Source of the DNA: MPNO01 sp965205995
Lineage (GTDB): Bacteria > Pseudomonadota > Alphaproteobacteria > MPNO01
Direction of reading: 5' to 3'
Length of the DNA: 64,000 nucleotides
Assembly (NCBI GenBank): GCA_965205995.1
Contig: OZ242200.1
Coordinates: forward strand, 682,001 to 746,000
Shown: positions 8,872-19,260 of the stretch, in pieces
Layout of the letters: each line of letters begins with the position of its first letter
Position numbering within the stretch: the stretch's first letter is position 1
The notes under the pieces: model-generated
Told to the model about the DNA's origin: nothing
The model's database searches: none
What the model saw: the letters and a program-made list of their open reading frames with translations, nothing else
Made by a program: the position numbers and the translations under genes

Positions 8872-9531
8872 ATGAGCGCCGTCGACCGCCTTCCGCGTGC
8901 CGTGGTTTTCGATTGGGACAACACGCTGGTCGATACCTGGCCGGTGATCCACGATTCGATGAATGCCACGCTGGTGGCGATGGGGCACGCGCCGTGGTCG
9001 ATCGAGGAGACCCGCGAGCGGGTGCGGCGGGCGCTGCGCGAGGCCTTTCCGGCGATGTTCGGCGCGCGCTGGGAGGAGGCGTGCGCGATCTTCTATCGCC
9101 GCTTCGACGCGATCCATCTCGAGCGGCTCGCGGTCTGCGAAGGGGCCGAGGCGCTGATCGCCGCGCTCGCCGAGCGCGGCGTCCATCTCAGCGTCGTCAG
9201 CAACAAGATGGGCAAGAACTTGCGGCGCGAGGCGGGCCATCTCGGCTGGGAACGGTATTTCTCCCGCCTGGTCGGGGCGAGCGATGCGACGCGCGACAAG
9301 CCCGCCACGGAACCGGTCGACCTCGCGCTCTCCGGCGCCGGCGTGAAACGCGGCGCCGATGTCTGGTTCGTCGGCGACACCTCGGTCGATCTGGAATGCG
9401 CCCGCAAAGCCGGATGCACCGGGATCCTGGTGCGGCAGACGCCGCCTCGCAGCGGCGAATTCGCGGCGTTTCCGCCACAGGCGTATTTCGCCAGCTGCCG
9501 CGCGCTTCGCGAGCATGTGGAAAGCCTGTAA
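8872..9531 (+). CDS. HAD-superfamily hydrolase, phosphoglycolate-phosphatase-like
   Basis: Small-molecule phosphatase of the haloacid dehalogenase superfamily. The start ATG lies 4 bases after the trkA stop. In 219 residues the four HAD motifs are visible: nucleophile Asp in VFDWDNTLVDT, motif II in LSVVSNKMGKNL, a Lys in ATRDKPATEP, and motif IV in VWFVGDTSVDLECARKAG. A helical cap lies between motifs I and II, as in phosphoglycolate phosphatase (Gph) and the related pyrophosphatase PpaX. The substrate cannot be fixed from sequence. Confidence 0.88.
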   Translation: MSAVDRLPRAVVFDWDNTLVDTWPVIHDSMNATLVAMGHAPWSIEETRERVRRALREAFPAMFGARWEEACAIFYRRFDAIHLERLAVCEGAEALIAALAERGVHLSVVSNKMGKNLRREAGHLGWERYFSRLVGASDATRDKPATEPVDLALSGAGVKRGADVWFVGDTSVDLECARKAGCTGILVRQTPPRSGEFAAFPPQAYFASCRALREHVESL

Positions 9532-9659
9532 TCCGAAATGTTTCCTCGGCGCGGGTTTTGCGGTAATCATCCCCCCGCTTGTGTGTGTTGATGCGGTCCG
9601 CCGGTCGGGACGCATCGTCAACGGTTCGAATCCAAGACTCGAAGAGAGCAGGACCCTAG

Positions 9660-9917
9660 ATGTCAGCAGAAAAAGCTCAAAACCTTCAAGACACGTTCCT
9701 CAACCACATCAGGAAGAACAAGTCACCGGTCACGGTCTTCCTCGTGAACGGCGTCAAACTGCAGGGCATAGTCACCTGGTTCGACAACTTTTGCATTCTT
9801 CTCCGGCGGGACGGCCACTCCCAGCTCGTCTACAAACACGCCGTCTCGACCGTGATGCCGGTGGCGCCGGTGCAACTCTATGACGAGAAGCGCGAGGTCG
9901 AGCACGCCGACGATTAG
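9660..9917 (+). CDS. hfq: RNA chaperone Hfq
   Basis: Hexameric Sm-like protein that pairs small RNAs with mRNAs. The 85 residues contain Sm1 (VTVFLVNGVKLQGIVTWFDNF) and Sm2 with the diagnostic Hfq sequence LVYKHAVSTVMP near residues 58-69. The N-terminal QNLQDTFLNHIRKNK supplies proximal-face RNA contacts. It sits after a 128-base non-coding stretch that should hold its promoter and before hflX, the conserved hfq-hflX order. Confidence 0.98.
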   Translation: MSAEKAQNLQDTFLNHIRKNKSPVTVFLVNGVKLQGIVTWFDNFCILLRRDGHSQLVYKHAVSTVMPVAPVQLYDEKREVEHADD

Positions 9918-11241
9918 GCCGACCGGCCAGGAGGGCAGGGCGACGACAGAGCGCGCCGCCGTCCTCCACCCCGACACAAAGACCGTCAGCCGCGAATCGC
10001 GCAGCCCCGAGGCGCGGCTCGACGAGGCCGTGGGCCTCGCCGGCGCCATCGGTCTCGAGGTCGTGCGGGCGGATATCGTGGCGCTGCCCCGGCGCAGGCC
10101 TTCGACCTATTTCGGAGCGGGAACCGTGGACTCCGTCGCCGAGGCGGTCGAGGCGTCGGAGATCGACCTCGTTTGCGTGGACGCCGCGCTTACGCCGATC
10201 CAACAGCGCAACCTGGAACGCGCCTGGCAGCGAAAGGTCATCGATCGCACCGGGCTGATCCTCGAGATCTTCGGCGCCCGCGCGAGCACCCGCGAGGGGG
10301 TGCTCCAGGTGGAGCTCGCGCATCTGACCTATCAGCGCAGCCGCCTGGTGAGAAGCTGGACCCATCTCGAGCGCCAGCGCGGCGGCCGGGGCTTCATGGG
10401 CGGGCCCGGCGAGACCCAGATCGAGGCCGACCGCCGCCAGATCGACGAGCGGATCACGCGAATCCGGCGCGAACTCGATACGGTGACACGGACCCGGGGG
10501 CTTCATCGCGCGGCGCGGCGCCGGGTTCCCTATCCGGTCGCCGCGCTGGTCGGCTACACCAACGCGGGAAAATCGACGCTGTTCAACCGGCTCACCGATT
10601 CGCATGTGGTCGCCGAAGATCTCCTGTTCGCCACGCTCGACCCCACCATGCGGGGAATCGATCTTCCGTCCGGGCGCCGGGTGATCCTGTCGGATACGGT
10701 CGGGTTCGTCTCCCAACTGCCGACGATGCTGATCGCCGCCTTCCGGGCCACGCTGGAGGAGGTGCTGGACGCCGACCTGATCATCCATGTCCGCGACGCC
10801 GCGCATCCGGATAGCGAGGCGCAGTGCCGCGACGTCGACGATGTGCTCGACCAGCTCGGCATCGATACCGCCGACGGAATTCTTTTCGAAGTGCACAACA
10901 AGATCGACAAGCTTGCATCGGACGAGCGCGCCGTGGCATCCGGCGTCGCCGGCCGGCGAAACGATGCGGTCGCGATTTCGGCCCTCACGGGCGAGGGGAT
11001 CGGTGGGCTCCTCGACCGGCTCGATGTCGCGTTCGGATCGCGACGGCGGATCGTCGAGCTGGAGGTCGACCTTGCCGACGGGGCGCGGATCGCCTGGCTC
11101 TACCGTTACGGCGAGGTGCTCAGCCGCAGGGACGACGGGCTCAGCGCGCATATCCGCGTCGGGCTCGATCCCGCCGATCTCGGGCGCCTGGAGCGGCTCG
11201 GCCGCGCCGGCGGGAATTTCGCAGGCAATCGCAAAGCCTGA
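9880..11241 (+). CDS. hflX: GTPase HflX
   Basis: Ribosome-associated GTPase that splits stalled or heat-damaged 70S ribosomes. The HflX N-terminal domain carries RPSTYFGAGTVD; the G domain has G1 GYTNAGKSTLFN, the conserved FATLDPT region, G3 DTVGFVSQLP and G4-like NKID. The first ATG overlaps hfq by 38 bases; no ATG or obvious ribosome site lies between the hfq stop and the conserved domain, so this start is kept with some doubt and a start nearer 9930 on an alternative codon is possible. Confidence 0.93.
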   Translation: MTRSARSSTPTIRPTGQEGRATTERAAVLHPDTKTVSRESRSPEARLDEAVGLAGAIGLEVVRADIVALPRRRPSTYFGAGTVDSVAEAVEASEIDLVCVDAALTPIQQRNLERAWQRKVIDRTGLILEIFGARASTREGVLQVELAHLTYQRSRLVRSWTHLERQRGGRGFMGGPGETQIEADRRQIDERITRIRRELDTVTRTRGLHRAARRRVPYPVAALVGYTNAGKSTLFNRLTDSHVVAEDLLFATLDPTMRGIDLPSGRRVILSDTVGFVSQLPTMLIAAFRATLEEVLDADLIIHVRDAAHPDSEAQCRDVDDVLDQLGIDTADGILFEVHNKIDKLASDERAVASGVAGRRNDAVAISALTGEGIGGLLDRLDVAFGSRRRIVELEVDLADGARIAWLYRYGEVLSRRDDGLSAHIRVGLDPADLGRLERLGRAGGNFAGNRKA

Positions 11242-11251
11242 CTCGGAGCCG

Positions 11252-11280
11252 TTGACAGCCTCCGGTCGAATGCCTAGTTT
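11252..11280 (+). promoter_or_regulatory. Sigma70-type promoter of groESL
   Basis: TTGACA at 11252-11257 and TAGTTT at 11275-11280 are separated by exactly 17 bases. The CIRCE operator starts two bases after the -10 box, so bound HrcA would cover the start point. This is the typical housekeeping-type promoter of alphaproteobacterial groESL. Confidence 0.85.
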
Positions 11281-11281
11281 G

Positions 11282-11308
11282 TTAGCACTCAATAGAGAAG
11301 AGTGCTAA
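11282..11308 (+). promoter_or_regulatory. CIRCE operator (HrcA binding site)
   Basis: Perfect inverted repeat TTAGCACTC, 9-base spacer, GAGTGCTAA. This is the full CIRCE consensus bound by the heat-shock repressor HrcA, placed just upstream of groES and overlapping the predicted transcription start. hrcA itself is not in the window. Confidence 0.97.
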
Positions 11309-11404
11309 CACCCGTTGGCGCTCCTCTCATTTCATCCGGTCTCAGCGGTGCGCGGAAAGCGGGGCGGAGACGCCGGGAATTTCGACCAGTCAGGAGGTGT
11401 AAAA

Positions 11405-11692
11405 ATGAAACTCAGGCCATTGCACGATCGCGTGCTGGTTGAGCCGCTGGAGGCCGAGGAGAAGACGGCCGGCGGTATCATCATTCCGGACACGGCCAAG
11501 GAAAAGCCGATGGAGGGGAAGATCGTCGCCGCCGGTAAAGGTGCTCGCTCCGAAGACGGCAAGATCACCGCGCTCGACGTCAAGAAGGGCGACAGGATCC
11601 TCTACGGCAAGTGGTCCGGTACGGAAGTGAAAATCGATGGTCAGGATCTCCTCATCATGAAGGAATCCGACATCATGGGCATCATTGAATAG
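11405..11692 (+). CDS. groES: Co-chaperonin GroES
   Basis: Lid of the GroEL chamber. The 95-residue protein starts MKLRPLHDRVLVEPLEAEEK and contains the mobile loop GGIIIPDTAKEKPMEG that contacts GroEL. The ATG at 11405 follows an excellent AGGAGG at a good distance; an upstream in-frame ATG at 11315 would add 30 unrelated residues and lies inside the leader. It precedes groEL by 12 bases. Expression should be controlled by the CIRCE element upstream. Confidence 0.98.
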   Translation: MKLRPLHDRVLVEPLEAEEKTAGGIIIPDTAKEKPMEGKIVAAGKGARSEDGKITALDVKKGDRILYGKWSGTEVKIDGQDLLIMKESDIMGIIE

Positions 11693-11704
11693 GCGGAGCG
11701 GGTC

Positions 11705-13345
<1,641 letters not shown>

Positions 13346-13392
13346 CTTCCTATCCGAGCCGGCCGCGGATCGCGGCCGGGCGTAGAGTAGGG

Positions 13393-13420
13393 AAGGGCCG
13401 CCTCGGGCGGCCCTTCTTTA
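13393..13420 (+). terminator. Rho-independent terminator of groESL
   Basis: Perfect 10-bp stem AAGGGCCGCC / GGCGGCCCTT with a TCG loop, followed by CTTTA and more T-rich sequence. It lies 47 bases after the groEL stop. Confidence 0.9.
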
Positions 13421-13492
13421 TTCGTTTGCCATGGGCCGCCGATCCGACTAACTCGCCCATTCGCCCATTCGCCCATCGCCCGAAGAGCCTCG

Positions 13493-14287
13493 ATGAAGGT
13501 CGATATCGACGCCGTCACCGCCTTGCTGCGCGCGGTCGCGGAAGCGGAGATCCTGCCACGCTTCCGCCGCCTCGATGACGCGGATTCATGGGAAAAGCGC
13601 TCCGGCGCGGTGGTCACGGTGGCCGACGAACGCGCGGAAGCGGCGCTCTCGGAAGGCCTCGCGGCCCTGATTCCGGGTTCCGGCATCGTCGCCGAGGAGG
13701 CCGCCGAGGCCGCGCCGGAGATGCAGGATGCGCTCAACCGGTCAGGCGCGGTCTGGGTCATCGATCCCATCGACGGGACCGCCAACTACTCCGAAGGCAA
13801 GGCCTGCTTCGCCGTGATGGTCGCGCTGGTGATGGACGGCGAGACCGCGGCCGGGTGGATCTACGACCCGTTGGCGGATTCCGCCGCGGTGGTCGAGCGT
13901 GGCGCCGGCGCCTGGCGCGACGGCGCGCGGCTCCGCGTCGCCGAACCGGCGCCGGAGGCGGAAATGACCGGCGCCTTCGGTTGGCGGCTCAACAAGGACA
14001 AGAGCTTCAGCACCCGGTTCAAGGCGCGCACCTACAACAAGTGCTGCGGCGTCGACTACCTTTCCCTGGCCGACGGATTTACCCATTTCGCGTTCTACCG
14101 CAGCCTCAAACCGTGGGACCATGCGCCGGGCCAGCTGCTGCACGCGGAAGCCGGCGGCCACAATGCCTGCGTCGACGGCACCGCCTACCGGCCGGGGCGC
14201 AAGGACCAGGAGGGCTTGCTGCTCGCGCCGACCGCCGAGATTTGGGCCGATCTGGCATCCGGCATTCGCCGGTCGCTCGGCATCTGA
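13493..14287 (+). CDS. Inositol monophosphatase family protein
   Basis: Metal-dependent phosphatase of the IMPase/FIG superfamily, 264 residues. The metal-binding motif WVIDPIDGTANYSEG (about residues 84-98) and a second metal motif near KPWDHAPGQLLHAEAGG (about 205-221) are clear, and the EEAAEAAP stretch supplies the first Glu. Members act on inositol phosphates, histidinol phosphate (HisN type) or 3'-phosphoadenosine phosphate; the sequence does not decide among these. It follows the groESL terminator and is likely an independent transcript, possibly with the next gene. Confidence 0.88.
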   Translation: MKVDIDAVTALLRAVAEAEILPRFRRLDDADSWEKRSGAVVTVADERAEAALSEGLAALIPGSGIVAEEAAEAAPEMQDALNRSGAVWVIDPIDGTANYSEGKACFAVMVALVMDGETAAGWIYDPLADSAAVVERGAGAWRDGARLRVAEPAPEAEMTGAFGWRLNKDKSFSTRFKARTYNKCCGVDYLSLADGFTHFAFYRSLKPWDHAPGQLLHAEAGGHNACVDGTAYRPGRKDQEGLLLAPTAEIWADLASGIRRSLGI

Positions 14288-14354
14288 CGCCCGGATTGCC
14301 GGGTCTTCGGGCCCTCCCTATGATCCGGCGCACGGCACGAGAAAGGGGCATCCG

Positions 14355-15227
14355 ATGACCGCATCCGTGGCATTTCTAGGGCTTGGCGTGATGGGCTTTC
14401 CGATGGCCGGCCATCTCGCGGCCAAGGGCCACGACGTCACGGTTTACAACCGCACCGGCGCGAAGGCGGAGAGCTGGCTGGGCCAGAATCGCGGCAAGGC
14501 CGCCGCAACGCCGGCGGAAGCCGCGCAAGGCGCCGATTTCGTGTTCACCTGCGTCGGCAACGACGACGATTTGCGCCAGGTGGTGCTGGGCCCCGACGGC
14601 GCGCTTGCCGGCATGGGTGAGGGCGCGGTGCTGGTCGACCACACCACCACCTCGGCGATCGTCGCCCGCGAGGTCGCCGCGGCGGCGGCGCCAGCGGGTA
14701 TAGGATTTCTCGATGCGCCGGTCTCGGGCGGACAGGCCGGGGCGGAGAACGGCGTGCTCACCATCATGGTGGGCGGCGACGACGCCGCGTTCGCGCGGGC
14801 GGAGCCGGTGATGGGCGCCTATGGCCGCACCATCGTCCACATGGGAGCCGCCGGGAACGGCCAGCTCACCAAGATGGTCAACCAGATCTGCATCGCCGGC
14901 ATCGTCCAGGGGCTGTCGGAAGGGCTCAACTTCGCGGTCCGGGCGGGGCTCGACGCCGAACGCGCGGTCGAGGTCATCTCGGGCGGCGCCGCGCAGTCCT
15001 GGCAGATGGAAAACCGCGCGTCGACGATGCTGGCGGGAAAATACGACTACGGCTTCGCGGTCGACTGGATGCGCAAGGATCTGGGCATCGCGATGGAGGA
15101 GGGGGACCGCAACGGCGCCCGCCTGCCGCTGACCGCCCTGGTCGACCAGTTTTACAAGCATGTCCAGGCGCGCGGCGGCAAACGCTACGACACGTCGAGC
15201 CTGATGCTCCTGCTGACGGACGACTAG
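14355..15227 (+). CDS. NAD(P)-dependent 3-hydroxyisobutyrate dehydrogenase family protein
   Basis: Beta-hydroxyacid dehydrogenase of 290 residues. The N-terminal Rossmann motif FLGLGVMGFPMAGHLAAKGH (residues 6-25), the substrate-binding DAPVSGGQAGAENG and the catalytic Lys region GNGQLTKMVNQI are all present. Candidate substrates in the family include 3-hydroxyisobutyrate, tartronate semialdehyde and succinic semialdehyde; none can be chosen from sequence. Its 3' end overlaps the convergent mazG by 4 bases. Confidence 0.92.
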   Translation: MTASVAFLGLGVMGFPMAGHLAAKGHDVTVYNRTGAKAESWLGQNRGKAAATPAEAAQGADFVFTCVGNDDDLRQVVLGPDGALAGMGEGAVLVDHTTTSAIVAREVAAAAAPAGIGFLDAPVSGGQAGAENGVLTIMVGGDDAAFARAEPVMGAYGRTIVHMGAAGNGQLTKMVNQICIAGIVQGLSEGLNFAVRAGLDAERAVEVISGGAAQSWQMENRASTMLAGKYDYGFAVDWMRKDLGIAMEEGDRNGARLPLTALVDQFYKHVQARGGKRYDTSSLMLLLTDD

Positions 15228-16063
15228 TCCGGGGGCGTTCGTCCCGCGCCGCGTTCGCGCTTCTTGGCGTCGTTCCAGAGCCGGTCCATTTCTTCCAGCG
15301 TCGAGTCCTGCGGCGCCTTTCCGGCTTTCCCGAGACCGTCTTCCACAGCGTTGAAACGGCGGACGAATTTGTCGTTGCAACCGCGCAGCGCCTGTTCCGG
15401 GTCGATGCCCAGGCGGCGGGCGACATTGACGCAGGCGAACAGCAGATCGCCGATCTCCTCGGCGAGCGCGGCCTCGCTCCCGTCTTCGCCGATGGCGTCC
15501 TTGAGCTCGGCAAGCTCCTCATCGACCTTGGCGACCGTCGAGTCGATATCGGGCCAGTCGAAGCCGACGCGGGCCGCGCGCTCCTGAAGCTTGCGGGCGC
15601 GCATGAGGGCGGGCAGGGCGAGCGCCACCCCGTCGAGCTCGGACGAGCGTTCCGCCTTGCTCTCCGCCTTTTCCCGGCGTTCGCGGTGCTTGATCGCTTC
15701 CCAGCCGGCGCGCTCCGAACCGGCCGCCGTCTCGCCGAATACATGCGGATGGCGGCGATACATCTTTCCGGTAATCCCGCGCGCCACCGAATCGAAGTCG
15801 AACGCGCCGGCCTCGCGCGCCATCTCGGCATGGAAGACCACCTGCAGGAGGAGATCGCCGAGCTCTTCCTCCAGCGCCGCCAGATCGTCCCGCACGATCG
15901 CGTCCGCGACCTCATAGGCCTCCTCGATGGTATAGGGCGCGATGCTCGCAAAGGTCTGGACCGCGTCCCACGGGCAGCCGCGCTCGCGGTCCCTGAGACG
16001 CGTCATCAGCCGCAACAGCGCCTCGATAGGGGTGGGGTCCGGTTTGTTCCGCATCTCGTCCAT
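15224..16063 (-). CDS. mazG: Nucleoside triphosphate pyrophosphohydrolase MazG
   Basis: House-cleaning NTP hydrolase. The 279-residue length fits the two-domain form. The N-terminal MazG motif CPWDAVQTFASIAPYTIEEA and EELGDLLLQVVFHA carry the EExxE-type magnesium site; a second repeat, EEIGDLLFACVNVAR, is in the C-terminal half. It is the last of a minus-strand run whose upstream neighbour is 49 bases away, and it converges with the dehydrogenase gene. Confidence 0.95.
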   Translation of the reverse strand: MDEMRNKPDPTPIEALLRLMTRLRDRERGCPWDAVQTFASIAPYTIEEAYEVADAIVRDDLAALEEELGDLLLQVVFHAEMAREAGAFDFDSVARGITGKMYRRHPHVFGETAAGSERAGWEAIKHRERREKAESKAERSSELDGVALALPALMRARKLQERAARVGFDWPDIDSTVAKVDEELAELKDAIGEDGSEAALAEEIGDLLFACVNVARRLGIDPEQALRGCNDKFVRRFNAVEDGLGKAGKAPQDSTLEEMDRLWNDAKKRERGAGRTPPD

Positions 16064-16111
16064 CAGCCGCGGTTCCGCTCTGACCTGTTCATATATGTCG
16101 CATAATATATC

Positions 16112-16882
16112 TTATGACAACTCAAATCGCATGCCGTCATAGGCAGGCTCCACATCGTCCGGCGTCGCCGCCCGCATCTCCTCGTAATCGGCGTGATGGT
16201 TCATATGGGTCAAAATCGCCCGGCGCGGCTTCACGCGGTCGAGCCAGGCGCTGGTGACCGGCCAGTGCGCGTGCGTCGGGTGCGCGCGGTGCAGCCGCAG
16301 GCAGTCGACCATCCATGTGTCGACGCCCGCGACAAGCTCGAGGCTGTCATCGGGCATGCGCACCACATCGGTCGAATACGCGAAGCCTCCGAATCGGAAG
16401 CCGGTGGACCGGCAGATTCCATGATCCTGATCGAACGGCACGACCGGACGGCCATGGGTCTCGAACGGCCCGTCGATCGCATGCGGGCGAAGGATCGGCG
16501 GATAGTTCCGCTCCGGGCCGCTCGCGCCGTGGAACAAATAGGGAAACCGGCTGACGATCTCGTCGAGCACCGCGGGCTCGGCATAAACGTCGATATCCCG
16601 TCCGGTCTCACGCGAAACGCCGCGGAGATCGTCGATGCCGTGTACGTGGTCCGCGTGGGCGTGGGTGAAGAGAACGCTGTCGATCCGCTCGATTCCGGCG
16701 TCGAGGACCTGGTCGCGGAGATCGGGCGCCGTGTCGACCAGGATATTCACCCCGTTCCATTCGACGAAGATGGACGGCCGGCGCCGCCGGTTGCGCGGAT
16801 TGCCCGGGTCGCAGTGTCCCCAACGGCCGCCGATCATCGGCACGCCCTGGGAGCTTCCGCAGCCGAGTACGGTGACCTTCAT
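16112..16882 (-). CDS. MBL-fold metal-dependent hydrolase (PhnP/RNase Z-like)
   Basis: Metallo-beta-lactamase fold protein of 256 residues. It starts MKVTVLGCGSSQGVPMIGG, a motif shared by PhnP and related phosphodiesterases, and has the metal-binding THAHADHVHGIDDLRG at about residues 74-89. Later histidines (HMNHHADY near the C-terminus) complete the site. PhnP acts on cyclic ribose phosphates, but there is no phn cluster here; this member always travels with tatD and metG in related genomes. It overlaps tatD by 4 bases. Confidence 0.9.
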   Translation of the reverse strand: MKVTVLGCGSSQGVPMIGGRWGHCDPGNPRNRRRRPSIFVEWNGVNILVDTAPDLRDQVLDAGIERIDSVLFTHAHADHVHGIDDLRGVSRETGRDIDVYAEPAVLDEIVSRFPYLFHGASGPERNYPPILRPHAIDGPFETHGRPVVPFDQDHGICRSTGFRFGGFAYSTDVVRMPDDSLELVAGVDTWMVDCLRLHRAHPTHAHWPVTSAWLDRVKPRRAILTHMNHHADYEEMRAATPDDVEPAYDGMRFELS

Positions 16883-17667
16883 CGACCCGCGCGAGCAGCC
16901 GATTTCCTGAATAACCGGAAAAAGTTGTCCGTCGTCTGTCGGGAAACGGCGTCAAGATCGATGTCCTTGACGGCGGCGATCGCGGCGGCGGTGTGGGCGA
17001 CGAAGGCGGGCTCGTTGCGCTTCCCCCGATTCGGCACCGGCGCAAGATAGGGGGCATCGGTCTCGACGAGTATGCGGTCCAGCGGAACCCCGGCCGCGAT
17101 TTCGCGCAGCGCGTCCGATTTCTTGAATGTCACGATCCCGGAGAAGGAAATATAGAGCCCGAGGCCTATCGCGGCCTCGGCGAGCGCCGCGCCGGCGCTG
17201 AAGCAGTGGATGACCCCGGCAAAGCCCCCCTCCTCCATCTCTTCGCCGAGGATCGCCGCCGTGTCGTCGTCGGCATCGCGGGTATGGACGATCAGCGGCA
17301 ACCCGGTCTCGCGCGCGGCGGCGATATGGTTGCGGAAGCTCGCGCGCTGATCCTCGCGCGGGCTGTGGTCGTAGTAGTAGTCGAGGCCGGTCTCGCCGAT
17401 GCCGACGACTTCGGGCTCGGCGGCAAGCCCGACCAGCCGCGCGGTTTCGGCAATTCCCTCTTCCTCGACGTTGTGTGGATGGACGCCGACCGAGCAGTCG
17501 ACCGACCCATGGCCGCGCGCCAGCGCTCTCACCTCCTCGAACCTGCTGAGCCTGGTGCAGATCGTCACCATGCGGCCGACGCCGGCGGCGGCGGCGCGGC
17601 CGAGCGCCTCGGCGCGGTCCTCGTCGAAGGCATCGAAATCGAGGTGGCAGTGGCTGTCGACCAGCAT
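16879..17667 (-). CDS. TatD-family hydrolase (DNase)
   Basis: Metal-dependent hydrolase of the TatD/YcfH family, 262 residues. The first metal motif DSHCHLDF is at residues 4-11, the conserved GETGLDYYYDHSPREDQ follows in the middle, and VETDAPYLAPVPNRGKRNEP near residue 205 completes the site. The order holB-metG-tatD-MBL is the conserved tmk-holB-metG-tatD set. The start overlaps the metG stop by one base (TGATG). Confidence 0.94.
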   Translation of the reverse strand: MLVDSHCHLDFDAFDEDRAEALGRAAAAGVGRMVTICTRLSRFEEVRALARGHGSVDCSVGVHPHNVEEEGIAETARLVGLAAEPEVVGIGETGLDYYYDHSPREDQRASFRNHIAAARETGLPLIVHTRDADDDTAAILGEEMEEGGFAGVIHCFSAGAALAEAAIGLGLYISFSGIVTFKKSDALREIAAGVPLDRILVETDAPYLAPVPNRGKRNEPAFVAHTAAAIAAVKDIDLDAVSRQTTDNFFRLFRKSAARAGR

Positions 17668-19235
17668 CAGGCGGGAGTTCCTTCGGCGGCGTCCACCTGC
17701 AGCCTGGGAAACACCGGGCTCGGGTCGGGAAGCGTTGTCCCCGGTTTCACCGAATCGGCCGGGCCGAGATTGGCGAATGTCCGCCGCCCGGGATCGACGC
17801 CGATCTGGTCGAGTATGCGCCCCGCCGATTCGGGCATGAAGGGCTGCAACAGGATCGCGATCCGGCGGATCGTCTGGACCAGGGTGGCGAGCACCGCGCC
17901 GGTCCGCGTCCTGTCCTCCTTGATCAGGGCCCAGGGCGCCTGGCGGTCGACATAGGCATTGGCCTGCCGGACCACCGCCCAGACCGCGTCCAGCACCTCG
18001 TGAAATGCCTGGGCCCGCATTTGGCCCCGGCAGGTTTCGAGCAGCCCGGCCGCGGCCTCCAGCAGCTCCCGGTCGGGGTCCCTGTGGCCCCCCTCATGCT
18101 CCGGCATGACGCCGTCGAAATAGCGATGGATCATCGACGAGACGCGCTGCACCAGATTGCCGAGATCGTTCGCCAGATCGCCGTTGATACGGTTCACCAC
18201 CGCGCGGTGCGAAAAATCCCCGTCATTGCCGAAGGGAACCTCGCGCAGCAGGAAATACCGCATCTGGTCGAGACCGTAGCGCTCGGCCACCTCCAGCGGG
18301 TCGATGATGTTGCCGACCGATTTCGAGATCTTCTGGCCCTCGTTGGTCCACCATCCGTGGGCGAAGACCCGCTTCGGCGGGGCGATGCCGGCGCCCATCA
18401 GGAAGGCCGGCCAGTAGACCGCGTGGAAGCGCAGGATGTCCTTACCCACCATGTGAAGATCACATGGCCAATACTTTGAAAAAGAGTGAGAATCGGTATC
18501 CGGATAGTCGACCGCGGTGGCATAGTTGGTAAGCGCGTCCAGCCAAACATACATGATGTGCCCGGGTTCGTTCGGCACCGGGACGCCCCAGTTGAAGCTG
18601 GTGCGCGAGATCGAGAGATCCCTGAGCCCGCCCCTGACGAAGCTCACCACCTCGTTGCGGCGGGACGGCGGCGCGATGAAGTCGGGATTGGCGTCGTAGA
18701 AGGCGAGCAGGCGATCCTGCCATTTGGACAGGTCGAAGAAATAGCTCGGCTCCTCGACCCATTCGACCTCGGCGCCCGACGGCGCGCGCTTGATGCCGTC
18801 GGCGTCTTTGGCGAGCTCGTTCTCGTCGTAGAACGCCTCGTCGCGGACCGCGTACCAGCCGGAATAGCTGCCGAGATAGATGTGGCCGTTATCCATCAGG
18901 GCCTGCCAGATCGCCTGCGAGGCCCTGGCGTGGCGCGGCTCGGTGGTGCGGATGAAGGCGTCGTTGGAAAAGTTCATCGCCTTGGCGAGCGCGCGGAAAT
19001 TTTCCGACACCCGGTCGGTGAAGGCCTGCGGATCGATGCCCGCCGCCTGGGCCGACTTCTCGACCTTCTGGCCGTGCTCGTCGGTCCCGGTCAGGAAGAA
19101 CACGTCATAGCCGTCGAGCCGCATGAAGCGCGCGAGCGCGTCGCAGGCCAGCGTCGTGTACGCGTGGCCGATATGGGGCGCGTCGTTGACGTAGTAGATC
19201 GGCGTCGTCAGGTAAAAGCGCTTTTCGTCGGACAT
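17667..19235 (-). CDS. metG: Methionyl-tRNA synthetase (zinc-less type)
   Basis: Class I aminoacyl-tRNA synthetase, 522 residues. The HIGH box is PHIGHAYTT (about residues 17-25) and the KMSKS loop is KISKSVGN. The connective domain begins at TGTDEHGQKVEKSAQ and has no CxxC knuckles, so this is the form without bound zinc; there is no C-terminal tRNA-binding extension. The start chosen, MSDEKRFYLTTPIYYVNDAP, is the normal family N-terminus; the longer open frame upstream is holB read in another frame. It lies 25 bases after holB. Confidence 0.96.
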   Translation of the reverse strand: MSDEKRFYLTTPIYYVNDAPHIGHAYTTLACDALARFMRLDGYDVFFLTGTDEHGQKVEKSAQAAGIDPQAFTDRVSENFRALAKAMNFSNDAFIRTTEPRHARASQAIWQALMDNGHIYLGSYSGWYAVRDEAFYDENELAKDADGIKRAPSGAEVEWVEEPSYFFDLSKWQDRLLAFYDANPDFIAPPSRRNEVVSFVRGGLRDLSISRTSFNWGVPVPNEPGHIMYVWLDALTNYATAVDYPDTDSHSFSKYWPCDLHMVGKDILRFHAVYWPAFLMGAGIAPPKRVFAHGWWTNEGQKISKSVGNIIDPLEVAERYGLDQMRYFLLREVPFGNDGDFSHRAVVNRINGDLANDLGNLVQRVSSMIHRYFDGVMPEHEGGHRDPDRELLEAAAGLLETCRGQMRAQAFHEVLDAVWAVVRQANAYVDRQAPWALIKEDRTRTGAVLATLVQTIRRIAILLQPFMPESAGRILDQIGVDPGRRTFANLGPADSVKPGTTLPDPSPVFPRLQVDAAEGTPA

Positions 19236-19260
19236 CCCGCCCTCCCGAGCTGGGGCGCGG

